Numbered from the stretch's first letter, positions 1 through 10,648 are shown. The stretch is DNA of 36,735 nt from Alphaproteobacteria bacterium (GCA_010032545.1 RGPT01000010.1:1-36735); one strand, 5' to 3'. Made by a program: numbers and translations. The notes: generated by a model not told the origin, from the letters alone.

Positions 1-2
1 GC

Positions 3-1061
3 TCCAGCGCGCGGCGGACCGAGCGGCTCGACAGCGCGCTCGCCATCTATCGCGACCAGCTGGCCGAGATCGAGCGCGCGCGCGCGGAGGGCACCACGCC
101 GGAAACCGAAGCCGCCGCCGCCCGCCTCGAAGTCGAGCGACGGATGCTCAACGCTGCAGAGGGGGCCGCCGCCGAGGAAGCCGCCGCCCCCAGGGACTCC
201 GCCACCCTGCACCGCCTGCTGCCGCCGGCGCTGTCGCTGCTGATCCCGCTGGCCGCCCTCGGCGTCTATCTCAACATCGGCCGCCCCGGCCTGCCGGCCG
301 CCCCCTTCGGCACGCTTCAGGCGCGGGAACATCCCAACCCCAACGAAGGCGTCACCACGGCCCAGATGCTGGCCCGCGCCCGCGCCCGCCTGGCCGAGGC
401 GCCCGACGATCCCGACGCCCTCTCGGCGCTGGGCGAGGCGCTCGTGCTCGAGGCCGACGGCACCGTGACGCCCGACGCCCGCAAGGCCTTCGAGCGGGCG
501 CTGGCGCTCCGGCCCGACGATGCGCGCACGCAGTACTATCTCGGCCTGCACGAAGCCCAGAGCGGCGACAGCCGCGCGGCCGTCGCGCGCTGGCAGGCGC
601 TGGAGGCCGCGAGCCCGCCCGACGCGCCGTGGCTCGGCATGCTGCGGTCCGAGATCGGGCGCGTGGCCAGGGCCGCGGGCCTGCCGGTGCCGGCCACTGC
701 GGCGCCGTCCGCGCCCTCCGGCATGCCCCAGCCCACGCGCGAGCAGCAGGAGGCGATGCAGAGCCTCGATCCGGCGCAACGCCAGCAGGCGATTCGTTCC
801 ATGGTCGAGGGTCTCGACGCCCGCCTGAAGGACAATCCCGCCGACCGCGCCGGCTGGCTGCGCCTCGCCAACGCCTGGAAGGTGCTGGGCGAGAACGCCC
901 GCGCGGCCGACGCTTATGCAAAGGCCGATGCGCTGGCGCCGCTCGACACGCGCACGCTCACCGACTGGGCCGAGGCCCGCTGGAAGACGCTGCTGGCCCT
1001 GCTGCCCGCCGACGCGCCGATCCGCGCCATGCTGGAAGAGCGGATCAAGGCGGCCGAGTAG
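3..1061 (+). CDS. ccmI: Cytochrome c biogenesis protein CcmI, 5'-truncated by window edge
   Basis: CcmI is the apocytochrome c chaperone of the system I (Ccm) maturation pathway and holds apocytochrome at the periplasmic side of the inner membrane. The reading frame is open from base 3, and its first visible residues (RLDSALAIYRDQLAEIERAR, then a conserved RRML around base 140) match the CcmI cytoplasmic loop. The ATG at 144 is therefore internal, and the true start with the first membrane helix lies left of the window. A second membrane helix follows (PPALSLLIPLAALGVYLNIG, about bases 205-285). The rest is a periplasmic TPR-like domain, including a repeat with ALGEALVLEADG and ALALRPDDARTQYYLG. 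The remaining ccm genes should lie upstream. The family assignment is firm; the true length is unknown. Confidence 0.88.
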   Translation, partial: SSARRTERLDSALAIYRDQLAEIERARAEGTTPETEAAAARLEVERRMLNAAEGAAAEEAAAPRDSATLHRLLPPALSLLIPLAALGVYLNIGRPGLPAAPFGTLQAREHPNPNEGVTTAQMLARARARLAEAPDDPDALSALGEALVLEADGTVTPDARKAFERALALRPDDARTQYYLGLHEAQSGDSRAAVARWQALEAASPPDAPWLGMLRSEIGRVARAAGLPVPATAAPSAPSGMPQPTREQQEAMQSLDPAQRQQAIRSMVEGLDARLKDNPADRAGWLRLANAWKVLGENARAADAYAKADALAPLDTRTLTDWAEARWKTLLALLPADAPIRAMLEERIKAAE

Positions 1062-1099
1062 GGCCGGCCCGCTCAGGAATCCGCGCCAAAAAATCCGGA

Positions 1100-1294
1100 T
1101 CAGAATTCCGGCGGCTTGGGCCGCGGCACCTCGTCGGCCATCAGCCGGCCGGTCCGCGGATCGACCAGATGGAAGCTGCGGCACGCCAGGCAGTCCTGCA
1201 GGACATAGGCCGGCACCGGCAGGGCGCCGGAATCGTGCTCCCCCTGAACATTGTAGCCCGTCGCCGGGCAGCGGTAGATGAAGGTCCGCATCAT
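1100..1294 (-). CDS. Small conserved hypothetical protein with C-x2-C motif
   Basis: This encodes a 64-residue protein beginning MMRTFIYRCPATGYNVQG, with a second cysteine pair in CLACRSFHLVDPRTGR. The layout (one Cys near residue 9, then C-x2-C near 35-38, then a His) looks like a small zinc-ribbon or rubredoxin-like fold. I recall similar short proteins of unknown function in rhizobia and relatives. It is convergent with ccmI (38 bp apart) and divergent from groEL. Two consecutive Met codons make the start uncertain by one residue, and no strong ribosome binding site is visible. Function unknown. Confidence 0.6.
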   Translation of the reverse strand: MMRTFIYRCPATGYNVQGEHDSGALPVPAYVLQDCLACRSFHLVDPRTGRLMADEVPRPKPPEF

Positions 1295-1389
1295 GGGTCA
1301 GCAGAACCGGTGCGGCCTCCCGGGGCCTTGATCTGGCGCAAGTCGCCGCCTCTTCCCGGTCATCGGCCCGATCGCCGGGCCAGATAGTT

Positions 1390-1419
1390 CTAGGGAAATG
1401 GCCTCCGAGGCCCCATCTA
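1390..1419 (+). promoter_or_regulatory. Possible heat-shock (sigma-32) promoter of groEL
   Basis: CCCCATCTA at 1411-1419 fits the sigma-32 -10 consensus CCCCATNTA exactly. CTAGGGA at 1390-1396, 14 bp upstream, is a partial match to the -35 CTTGAAA. A small dyad, GGCCTC-C-GAGGCC (1400-1412), overlaps it. No CIRCE element (TTAGCACTC-N9-GAGTGCTAA) is visible between 1295 and 1511. A second CTTGAA at 1438-1443 has CCCCTGTT 18 bp downstream, which is a worse spacing. Prediction by eye only. Confidence 0.4.
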
Positions 1420-1442
1420 GAGGGCACGCGCCCCTCTCTTGA

Positions 1443-3182
<1,740 letters not shown>

Positions 3183-3212
3183 CCCACGCCGATCAGACGT
3201 CATCTTCATACT

Positions 3213-3236
3213 CCTCTCCCCCGCAAGGGGGAGAGG
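3213..3236 (+). repeat. Perfect hairpin with GCAA tetraloop after groEL
   Basis: A 10-bp perfect stem (CCTCTCCCCC, then GGGGGAGAGG) is closed by a GCAA loop, which is a GNRA tetraloop. It lies 30 bases after the groEL stop and directly before the next gene, so it could act as a terminator or mRNA-stabilising hairpin. The arms resemble the element at 16345-16385 (shared CCTCTCC and GGAGAGG), so it may be a dispersed REP-type repeat. There is no downstream T-run. Confidence 0.6.
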
Positions 3237-3264
3237 GACACGAATGCACCGCGAGGCTTCCGTC

Positions 3265-4020
3265 ATGACCCTGCGTCCGGAATATTCCCTCGGCCACTCC
3301 GCCTACAACGCCTTCCTCCACGCCGAAGTGGGCGAGGAGGCCAACGGCATCAAGCTTACGGTGCTGACGGCGCTCACCCGCCTCGGCGTCGATCCGTGGC
3401 AGGAAGCCGCCCGCCTGGCCGACCTGCCGCGCGACGTTGCCGTCACCGCACTCGCCGCCTCCATCGCCCGCCTGCCCCCCCTGTCGCCGGGCGGCACCTG
3501 GAAGACCGCCGACGCCGAAGCCATCGCCGCCCGCCTCGCCAACTTCCTGCCCAACCACAGCACCGCGCCGCTCCAGCAGCCCAAGTCCCGCGCCCGGTCA
3601 TCGCACGGGGGCGCCACCGCCGCGCCCGCGCCGGCCGCTGCCGCCGCCGCGTCCGCCCCCAAGCCCAAGGCGACGCTCTCGACCTGGCTGCTGTGGGGCG
3701 TGGCCAATAACAAGGACGCCTACCTGGCCATGGAAATTCGACACGCGGCGATCCTGCGGGAGCACGGCGCCACGCGCGTGGTCTCGGCCTGGGGCGAGGA
3801 CGTCCCCGACGGCAAGGTCACCGACTACAAGGGCGCGGTGAAGGCCACGCCGGACGAGAAGGTCGTCTATGCCTGGATCGAATGGCCGTCGAAGGCGGTT
3901 CGCGACGCGGCCTGGCCCAAGGTGATGGCCGATCCGCGCATGCACGAGGGCAAGGACAGCATGCCGTTCGACCCGCGGCGCATGATCCACGGCGGCTTCG
4001 CACCGATCCTCGACGTCTAG
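3265..4020 (+). CDS. DUF1428-domain protein with unrelated N-terminal domain (possible chimera)
   Basis: The C-terminal ~100 residues match DUF1428 (ferredoxin-like alpha/beta fold, function unknown): REHGATRVV, VVYAWIEWPSK, a KVMADPRM motif, then RRMIHGGFAPILDV at the end. DUF1428 proteins are normally about 115 residues with a first strand like YVDGFVxPVP. Here that strand is missing. Instead about 120 residues of an unrelated helical domain (MTLRPEYSLGHSAYNAFLHA), an Ala/Pro-rich linker and TLSTWLLWGVA lead straight into NNKDAYLAME. The piece STWLLWGVA looks like the start of a membrane helix that is cut short. I infer fusion of two former genes. ATG 3265 is used, but ATG 3244 (after GAGAGGG of the hairpin) is also possible. 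Confidence 0.7.
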   Translation: MTLRPEYSLGHSAYNAFLHAEVGEEANGIKLTVLTALTRLGVDPWQEAARLADLPRDVAVTALAASIARLPPLSPGGTWKTADAEAIAARLANFLPNHSTAPLQQPKSRARSSHGGATAAPAPAAAAAASAPKPKATLSTWLLWGVANNKDAYLAMEIRHAAILREHGATRVVSAWGEDVPDGKVTDYKGAVKATPDEKVVYAWIEWPSKAVRDAAWPKVMADPRMHEGKDSMPFDPRRMIHGGFAPILDV

Positions 4021-4034
4021 CGGAGGGACACGCG

Positions 4035-4514
4035 ATGCCCGCAGCCAAGAACACGATCTGCGTCTGGTACGACAAGGACGCGGAGGCGGCCGCCCGCTTC
4101 TATGCCGCGACCTTTCCCGACAGCGCGGTGAGCGCCGTCCACCGCGCCCCCGCCGACTACCCGTCGGGCAAGAAGGGCGACGTGCTGACGGTCGAATTCA
4201 CCGTGGCCGGCATCCCCTGCCTCGGCCTCAACGGCGGTCCCATGTTCAAGCACAGCGAGGCCTTCTCGTTCCAGATCGCCACCGACGACCAGGCCGAGAC
4301 CGACCGCTACTGGAACGCCATCGTCGGCAACGGCGGCCAGGAGAGCGCCTGCGGCTGGTGCAAGGACAGGTGGGGCGTCTCGTGGCAGATCACGCCGCGG
4401 ATTCTGACCGAGGCGCTGGCGGCCGGCGGCGACGAGGCGCGGCGCGCCTTCGAGACGATGATGGGCATGACCAGGATCGACGTCGCCGCGATCGCGGCCG
4501 CGCGTCGGGGCTAA
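4035..4514 (+). CDS. VOC-fold PhnB-like protein (3-demethylubiquinone methyltransferase-type domain)
   Basis: This is a 159-residue protein of the PhnB/YjdN branch of the vicinal-oxygen-chelate superfamily. Seen: N-terminal ICVWYDKDAEAAARFYAATF, the central FTVAGIPCLGLNGGP with FKHSEAFSFQI, then GGQESACGWCKDRWGVSWQI and a C-terminal MMGMTRIDVAAIAAA. These proteins form dimers of two beta-alpha-beta-beta-beta units, but substrates for this branch are not known; the methyltransferase name found in databases has no biochemical support. A GGAGGG ribosome site is 7 bases before ATG 4035. It follows the DUF1428 gene by 14 bases, so the two are probably co-transcribed. Confidence 0.85.
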   Translation: MPAAKNTICVWYDKDAEAAARFYAATFPDSAVSAVHRAPADYPSGKKGDVLTVEFTVAGIPCLGLNGGPMFKHSEAFSFQIATDDQAETDRYWNAIVGNGGQESACGWCKDRWGVSWQITPRILTEALAAGGDEARRAFETMMGMTRIDVAAIAAARRG

Positions 4515-4537
4515 GGGCCCGGCCGAGGGTCGCCGCC

Positions 4538-4855
4538 TCAGGCCGCGTCGGCCAGGATCGTGTCGGTCTCGTTGTCGACCACGACCGCCGTCTCGAAGTA
4601 GCGGATGTCGGGCGGCGCGCCGTAGCGTTCGGCAATGTAGGCCTGCCATTGCGGCGTGTAGACGGCCTCGGCATCGGCGCGGGTCTTCCAGAGGTAGACG
4701 CCGCCGCCGATCCGCTTCTCGGCGTCGAAGAGATAGTACTTGCGCACCAGCCCTTTCATGCCGCGGTACTTGGGTGCCGAGCCCTTGAAGAGTTCGGCGG
4801 CCTTCCTGGAATCGATGCCGTCCGGCAGCTTGAAGTTCACGATGGCGGTGATCAT
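4538..4855 (-). CDS. YdhR-like dimeric alpha/beta-barrel monooxygenase family protein
   Basis: This 105-residue protein has the layout of the YdhR/ABM small monooxygenase fold: a first strand AIVNFKLPDG, an amphipathic helix, GMKGLVRKYYLFDAEK, the hallmark GGGVYLWKTRADAEAVY, and a last strand ETAVVVDN. Relatives act on aromatic or quinone-type substrates without cofactors, but no activity is proven for this subfamily. It starts 10 bases after the transporter gene with a strong GAGGAGGG, so it is the last gene of the nudB-transporter-ydhR-like operon. It converges on the VOC gene, leaving 23 bases between stops. Confidence 0.72.
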   Translation of the reverse strand: MITAIVNFKLPDGIDSRKAAELFKGSAPKYRGMKGLVRKYYLFDAEKRIGGGVYLWKTRADAEAVYTPQWQAYIAERYGAPPDIRYFETAVVVDNETDTILADAA

Positions 4856-4865
4856 GCGGCCCTCC

Positions 4866-6242
4866 TCAGAGTTGGGCGCGCTCCTCGCGCACCCGCCAGA
4901 GCAGCACGAAGCCTAGCACCAGGAAAACAGCCACGCACGCCATGCCGAGCCGCGTCGAACCGGTCGTGGCCGTCACGATGCCAATGGCGAGCGGCGCCAT
5001 CCAGGCGGTAGCGCGGCCGGAGAGGGCGAACAGGCCGAAGAATTCGCCGGTCATTTCGGGCGGCGCCAACCGGCCGACCAGCGTGCGGCTGGCGGCCTGC
5101 ATCGGGCCCATGCAGAAGCCCAGGATCAGGGCGAAGCCCATCAGGGTCTTTTCCTGGGCCGAGCCGAACAGGCCGCGCGTCGGGCTGATGGGATCGACGG
5201 GGATGACGTAGAGCACATGTGTGGCGGTGACGCCCACGATGCCGAGCGTCGCCACGATCACGCCGGCGATCGCGAGCTGGACCGTGCGCTTGCTGCCGAT
5301 CCAGTCGTCGAGGCGGCCGCCCAGGAACGCGCCCGGAATGGCGAACACGGTGAGGATGATGCCGAAGATGCCCAGCGTCACCGTGCTCCAGCCGAAGGTG
5401 GCCGCCGCATAGACGCCGCCGAAGGCGATGATGGCGGCGAGGCCGTCGTTGTAGAGCATGAAGGCGATCAGGTAGCGGAACGCATTGCCGAAGCGCGGGA
5501 TCCGCTTCAGCGTCGACCAGAGCGAGCGGCCGCCTTCGCGCGCGGCGACAAGCAACGGCTGGCGCCGCGCGCCGGCCGAATCGGGCGTGAACAGGAACAT
5601 CGGCAGCACGAAGACGGCGAGCCACAGCGCCGAGGCCGGGCCGACGAGGCGCTCAAGTTCGTGGCTCTGTGCATCCAGGCCGAACAGCGGCGTGTCGTTG
5701 TTGGCGGCAAGGCCAAACATCGCCGGCATGCTGACGGCCAGCACCACGAACAGCGAGACCAGGCCGCCGCAGTAGCCCATGCCCCAGCCGAAGCCGCTCA
5801 ACCGGCCCATGCGTTCGGGGCTGACGATGCCGGGAAGCTGCGCGTTGTTGAACACGATCGACATCTCGGCGCCGACCGTGGCCAGGATCACCGCCCAGCT
5901 GATCGGCAGGATCAGGTCGGGCCGGTTGGGATAGGCGAACCAGAGGCCGGCGCAACCCACGGCGAGCAGGAGCTGGAAGGCAAAGATGTAGGGTTTGCGC
6001 CGGCCGCCGGCGTCGGCCATGGCGCCGAGGAAGGGGCTCATGAGCGCGATCAGGATGCCCGAGGCGGATTGGGTAAAGGCCCAGGCCGACTGGCCTTTCA
6101 CGGGATCGCCCACCAGCACATTGGCGAAGTAGGGCGCGAAGATGAAGGTGGTGATGATGGTGAAGAACGGCTGGTTGGCCCAGTCGAACAGGGCCCAGCT
6201 GAACTGGCCGAGCTTGGACGCTTCCTTGGGAGTGCCGGTCAT
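4866..6242 (-). CDS. UMF1/Atg22-type MFS transporter
   Basis: This is a 458-residue polytopic membrane protein. The N-terminal ALFDWANQPFFTIITTFIF is the signature of the UMF1 (Atg22-like) branch of the major facilitator superfamily. The loop GAMADAGGRRKPYI corresponds to the MFS A-motif (D-x2-G-R-R) between helices 2 and 3, and about twelve hydrophobic segments follow. Yeast Atg22 exports amino acids from the vacuole; bacterial substrates are unknown. Its ATG overlaps the nudB stop by four bases (ATGA), so the two are translationally coupled, and a YdhR-like gene follows. A link to folate or pterin transport is only a guess from context. Confidence 0.85.
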   Translation of the reverse strand: MTGTPKEASKLGQFSWALFDWANQPFFTIITTFIFAPYFANVLVGDPVKGQSAWAFTQSASGILIALMSPFLGAMADAGGRRKPYIFAFQLLLAVGCAGLWFAYPNRPDLILPISWAVILATVGAEMSIVFNNAQLPGIVSPERMGRLSGFGWGMGYCGGLVSLFVVLAVSMPAMFGLAANNDTPLFGLDAQSHELERLVGPASALWLAVFVLPMFLFTPDSAGARRQPLLVAAREGGRSLWSTLKRIPRFGNAFRYLIAFMLYNDGLAAIIAFGGVYAAATFGWSTVTLGIFGIILTVFAIPGAFLGGRLDDWIGSKRTVQLAIAGVIVATLGIVGVTATHVLYVIPVDPISPTRGLFGSAQEKTLMGFALILGFCMGPMQAASRTLVGRLAPPEMTGEFFGLFALSGRATAWMAPLAIGIVTATTGSTRLGMACVAVFLVLGFVLLWRVREERAQL

Positions 6243-6703
6243 GCGCCGTCCCTATGCCCGATGACGCGCCTGGGCAATTGCCAGATCGCGTCGCGGTTCG
6301 TGGGTGAAAAGACCTTCGTCATGGCGTCCTGCCAGGGCATCCACATATGGCTCACGTGCTCGGCGGGATCGAGTGTGGCCACCTTGGGCTCGGGCACGGT
6401 GAAGCCGAAGACATGTTCCGTGTTGTGCGTGACACCCGGCGCGTAGCGGGCGCGCCATTGCGGCCAGATCTCGTAGCGGTTGGTGACTCGCCAGTCGGCG
6501 AGCGTGCCGAATGACAGGCCGGTCTCCTCCCGCAGTTCCCGCCGCGCCGTGGCGGCGAGGTCGGCGTCGTCCGGCTCGCGCGAGCCGGTCACGGACTGCC
6601 AGTAGCCCGTGCCGACCCGCTCCAGCAGGAGCACGTCCAGCCGGGGCGTGTGGATCACGACCAGCACCGATTCAGGAAGCTTGAAGGCCATCGGCGCCAG
6701 CAT
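6239..6703 (-). CDS. nudB: Nudix hydrolase, dihydroneopterin triphosphate diphosphatase-like
   Basis: This protein resembles E. coli NudB, which removes pyrophosphate from dihydroneopterin triphosphate in folate synthesis. Seen: [29 protein letters not shown] (NudB has FWQSVTGS), the Nudix core RELREETGL, and [16 protein letters not shown], close to the NudB motif RYAPGVTRNTE. Length from ATG 6703 is 154 residues, like NudB (150). That start has GGGAC just upstream; a TTG at 6736 would overlap dapD and is unlikely, and ATG 6691 is the alternative. It is first in an operon with the UMF1 transporter (4-base overlap). The start region overlaps the predicted dapD promoter. Confidence 0.8.
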   Translation of the reverse strand: MLAPMAFKLPESVLVVIHTPRLDVLLLERVGTGYWQSVTGSREPDDADLAATARRELREETGLSFGTLADWRVTNRYEIWPQWRARYAPGVTHNTEHVFGFTVPEPKVATLDPAEHVSHMWMPWQDAMTKVFSPTNRDAIWQLPRRVIGHRDGA

Positions 6704-6708
6704 ATAAG
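6681..6708 (+). promoter_or_regulatory. Predicted sigma-70 promoter of dapD
   Basis: TTGAAG (6681-6686) and TATAAG (6703-6708) are separated by 16 bases. Transcription should start near 6714, giving a leader of about 22 bases with GAGGGA before the dapD ATG. The -10 box covers the nudB start codon on the other strand, so dapD transcription may interfere with nudB. Confidence 0.55.
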
Positions 6709-6735
6709 GTCCCGCGTCAGATTTCCGAGGGAACA

Positions 6736-7575
<840 letters not shown>

Positions 7576-7585
7576 CGCGGACGGG

Positions 7586-8557
7586 ATGGCCGAGCCACTT
7601 CCAAGCCGCGCCCTCCCCCAGCGCCTCCTGTGGCGTGGCGATTCCCTGTCGGCCGACGCCGGCAGGATCGCGCTTCCGCGCAACGTCGAGGCCGAGCTCG
7701 ACCGGCTGGTCGTGTCGCTCGACCGCGATCCGGTGCCGCTCCTGCTGCTGCGTCCCGAGGATTTCGACCTCGACGCATCGCGCACGTTCATGCGCGACGT
7801 CAAGCAGAGCCTCGACGGCGGGCCGGGCTTTGCCATCGTCGACCGCCTGCCGGTGGAACGCTGGTCGGAAAGTGGCCTGCGTGCCGTATGGTGGTTGCTC
7901 GCCTCGCTGGTCGCCCGGCCAGTCGCGCAGAAATGGGACGGCACCTCGATCTACGACGTGACCGACCTCGGCCGCCCACCCGGCAATGGCGTGCGCCCCG
8001 ACGTCACCAACGCCGAACAGAACTTCCATGCGGACAACAGCTACAATCTCGTGCCGCCGCACTATGTCGGCCTGCTTTGCGTGCGCACGGCCATGGAAGG
8101 CGGCGTGAGCGGCATCGTGAGCTTTGCCGCCGCCCACGAGGAGATGCGCCAGAGGCATCCCGACCTGTTGCCGCGACTCTACCGGCCCTTCCATTTCGAT
8201 CGCCAGCGCGAGCACGCGCCCGACGACGTCATGACGACCTGGCACCCGATGCTGGAAAGCGAGCAGGACAGACTCATCGCACGCCTGTCCCGCTTCCAGA
8301 TCCGTAACGGCTACAAGCTGGCCGGCGCCGACCTCGACCCGGAAGGGTTGGCCGCCATGGAGGCCTTCGAGGCGATCCTGAATGCGCCGGGCATGGCGGC
8401 GCAGTTCCATTTCGAGCCGGGGCAGATGCAACTGATCGACAACCGAGCGCTCGGCCACAAGCGCACGGGTTTTCGCGACTGGCCGGAACCGGAGCGCAAG
8501 CGCCTGCTGATCCGGCTGTGGCTGCGCGACAGCGGCGGCCGGGCCTACAACGGCTAA
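7586..8557 (+). CDS. TauD/TfdA-family Fe(II)/2-oxoglutarate dioxygenase
   Basis: This is a 323-residue non-heme iron oxygenase that should couple 2-oxoglutarate decarboxylation to substrate hydroxylation. Seen: the H-x-D motif NFHADNSYN (His148, Asp150), the distal His in DNRALGHKRTGF (His291), and the 2-oxoglutarate-binding Arg in RKRLLIRLWL (about Arg310). Thus all metal and cosubstrate ligands are present. The N-terminal ~75 residues (GRIALPRNVEAELDRLV) are the small lead domain common to many TauD-like proteins. The substrate cannot be read from sequence; nothing nearby points to taurine or sulfonates. It sits 10 bases after dapD, a pairing with no obvious metabolic logic. Confidence 0.85.
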   Translation: MAEPLPSRALPQRLLWRGDSLSADAGRIALPRNVEAELDRLVVSLDRDPVPLLLLRPEDFDLDASRTFMRDVKQSLDGGPGFAIVDRLPVERWSESGLRAVWWLLASLVARPVAQKWDGTSIYDVTDLGRPPGNGVRPDVTNAEQNFHADNSYNLVPPHYVGLLCVRTAMEGGVSGIVSFAAAHEEMRQRHPDLLPRLYRPFHFDRQREHAPDDVMTTWHPMLESEQDRLIARLSRFQIRNGYKLAGADLDPEGLAAMEAFEAILNAPGMAAQFHFEPGQMQLIDNRALGHKRTGFRDWPEPERKRLLIRLWLRDSGGRAYNG

Positions 8558-8575
8558 GTTTGCCGGCGACCTCAG

Positions 8576-9040
8576 TCAGAGGTGCCGCTTCCACTCCGGC
8601 TGCGCCTTGAGGTGCGCGCCTTCCTTGGCCAGGATCTTCGCCGTTCGCTCCGGCGCGAAGCCCAGCTCGACGAAGGCCGGACCGACATTGGCGACCTCGC
8701 GATACTCGGCGATCTTGCCGTCGCGCAGCGTCATGATCGACACGCCCTCGAAGCCGACCCGTTTGCCCTCCGCCTCGGGCAGTTTCGAGACGTAGCTGAA
8801 GGTGTAGTAGGCATAGAGCATCTTCCCGTCGCTCACCGGGCGGTGCATTTCCCAGCGGAACCCATGCGCGGTGCGATAGAACCAGTCGTCGATCATCTCG
8901 GCGATCTTCGCGTGGCCCTTGAAGGCACCGTAGAACACGTCGTGATAGACGCCGTCCTCGGTGAACAGGCTGGCAAAGCCCTTGCCGTCGCGGCGTTCGA
9001 CGGCCGAGCAGAAAGCTTTCAGCAGCGCTGATGGTTCCAT
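8576..9040 (-). CDS. SnoaL-like / NTF2-fold protein
   Basis: This encodes 154 residues of the NTF2-like cone fold. Typical features are AVERRDGKGFASLFTEDGVY near the N-terminus, HAKIAEMIDDWF, the strand pair KMLYAYYTFSY, and GVSIMTLRDGKIAEYREVAN. Family members include ketosteroid isomerases, polyketide cyclases and many proteins without assigned activity. The ATG at 9040 has GGGAGG seven bases upstream. The frame is also open farther upstream, but that part overlaps lemA and reads as low-complexity shadow sequence. It converges on the TauD-like gene (18 bases apart) and diverges from lemA. Confidence 0.78.
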   Translation of the reverse strand: MEPSALLKAFCSAVERRDGKGFASLFTEDGVYHDVFYGAFKGHAKIAEMIDDWFYRTAHGFRWEMHRPVSDGKMLYAYYTFSYVSKLPEAEGKRVGFEGVSIMTLRDGKIAEYREVANVGPAFVELGFAPERTAKILAKEGAHLKAQPEWKRHL

Positions 9041-9118
9041 CGTTATTCCTCCCGGATTTCCGCAATCATGACTAAACTCGCCGCTTCGGCCAAGTAAGCC
9101 ATTAGAGGAGACCGTCTC

Positions 9119-9670
9119 ATGAGCTTCTGGATCGTCCTCGGCATTCTCGTGGCGGTCGGCCTGTGGCTGATCGCCCTCTACAATGGCCTGGTCGGCGCCC
9201 GGAACCAGTCGCAGACCGCCTGGAGCCAGATCGACGTGCAGCTGAAGCGCCGCCACGATCTCATTCCCAACCTGGTGCAGGTGGTGAAGGACGCCATGGG
9301 CTACGAGCAGGAGACGCTCACCAAGATCGTCCAGGCGCGCAACGCCGCCGCGGCCGCCAGCGGTCCGGCGCAGGCGGGCCCCGCCGAAGCTGCCCTCAGC
9401 CAGGCCACGCGCGGCCTGTTCGCCCTTATGGAAAACTACCCGCAGCTGAAGGCCAACGACAACGTCAAGCAGCTGCAGGAAGAACTGACGACGACCGAGA
9501 ACAAGATCTCCTTCGCGCGCCAGTTCTACAACGATTCGGTGAACAGCTATAACACGCGCCGCCAGACCTTCCCGGCGGTGCTTGCCGCGGCGTCTCTGGG
9601 CTTCGGGCCGATCGAGCTGTTCAACATGCCCGAGGCCGAGCGCGAAGTGCCCAAGGTCGCGTTGCGCTAG
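9119..9670 (+). CDS. lemA: LemA family protein
   Basis: This is a 183-residue membrane-anchored LemA protein. One N-terminal helix (FWIVLGILVAVGLWLIALYN) is followed by a helical bundle with the conserved NGLVGARNQSQTAWSQIDVQ, LKRRHDLIPNLVQVVK, ENYPQLKAN and ISFARQFYNDSVNSYN. LemA proteins are found next to HtpX-like M48 proteases and are thought to work with them in membrane stress or protein quality control; their exact role is unknown. Here the M48 gene follows after 20 bases, in keeping with that pairing. GAGGAG precedes the ATG. Confidence 0.93.
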   Translation: MSFWIVLGILVAVGLWLIALYNGLVGARNQSQTAWSQIDVQLKRRHDLIPNLVQVVKDAMGYEQETLTKIVQARNAAAAASGPAQAGPAEAALSQATRGLFALMENYPQLKANDNVKQLQEELTTTENKISFARQFYNDSVNSYNTRRQTFPAVLAAASLGFGPIELFNMPEAEREVPKVALR

Positions 9671-9690
9671 CGGTGCTCGGGTAGGGGCGC

Positions 9691-10641
9691 ATGGCCGCCA
9701 CCACCGATTTCGTCGCGGCGCAGAAGCAGAACCGGCGCAACACCATGGTGTTGCTGGCCGGCCTGACGGCGCTTGCGGCTCTCGTCGGCTACCTGATCGG
9801 CGCACTGCTCGAGGGCGAAGCCTCAGGCGCCCTCCCTCTCGTGAGCTCGGCCGGCCTTTTCGCGGCGGCGCTGATGGGCGCCGTCAGCGTCGGCTGGAGC
9901 GCGATATCCCTCGCGATGGGCGACAAGATGGTGCTCGCCATGTCGGGCGCCAAGGAAATCGACAAGGCCGTCGCGCCGCAGCTTTACAACGTGGTCGAGG
10001 AGATCTCGATCGCGTCAGGCGTGCCGATGCCCAAGGTCATGGTGCTGGAGACCGAGGCGCTCAACGCCTTCGCGACGGGCAACCGGGTCGGCAACGGCAC
10101 CATCGCCGTCACGCGCGGGCTGCTCGACACGCTCAGCCGCGACGAACTGCAGGGCGTGGTGGCGCACGAGATGGCCCATCTCGCCAACCTCGACACGCGC
10201 TACATGGTGGTGGTCGGCGTGACCGTGGGCCTGATCGCCCTGGTCTGCGACATGGCCCTCAGAACCCTGAACTGGGGCTCGGTGCAGCGCCGCAGCGACA
10301 GCAAAGGCAGCTCGGGCGGCGGCATCCTGGTCGTCGTCCTGCTCGTGGTGGCGATCCTGGCGCCGCTTGCCGCCAAGGCGGTGCAGATGGCGGTGTCGCG
10401 CCAGCGCGAGTACCTTGCCGATGCCACGTCGGTGCAGTTCACCCGCAACCCCACTGGCCTCATCTCGGCCCTCGGCAAGCTCGCCGAGAAGGCCGCGCCC
10501 TTTCCCGGAGTGAGTCGTGCCACGCAGCATCTCTTCATCGTCAATCCCGTGCAGACCTTCACCGCCAAGACGCCGGCCCTCCTGGCCACGCATCCCGACA
10601 TCGAGGATCGCATCGCTCGCCTGCGCAATCTGGGCCGCTAG
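9691..10641 (+). CDS. M48 family membrane metalloprotease, HtpX-like
   Basis: This is a zinc metalloprotease of 316 residues with four predicted membrane segments (residues about 18-40, 50-75, 172-190 and 210-232). The catalytic motif HEMAH (His159, Glu160, His163) is followed by LANLDTR, and the third zinc ligand is Glu240 in SRQREYLADA. HtpX degrades misfolded membrane proteins in E. coli. This copy belongs to the branch paired with LemA rather than the heat-shock htpX itself. The C-terminal THPDIEDRIARLRNL is typical of the family. GTAGGGG precedes the ATG. The next gene starts 7 bases after the stop. Confidence 0.92.
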   Translation: MAATTDFVAAQKQNRRNTMVLLAGLTALAALVGYLIGALLEGEASGALPLVSSAGLFAAALMGAVSVGWSAISLAMGDKMVLAMSGAKEIDKAVAPQLYNVVEEISIASGVPMPKVMVLETEALNAFATGNRVGNGTIAVTRGLLDTLSRDELQGVVAHEMAHLANLDTRYMVVVGVTVGLIALVCDMALRTLNWGSVQRRSDSKGSSGGGILVVVLLVVAILAPLAAKAVQMAVSRQREYLADATSVQFTRNPTGLISALGKLAEKAAPFPGVSRATQHLFIVNPVQTFTAKTPALLATHPDIEDRIARLRNLGR

Positions 10642-10648
10642 CGCCGGC

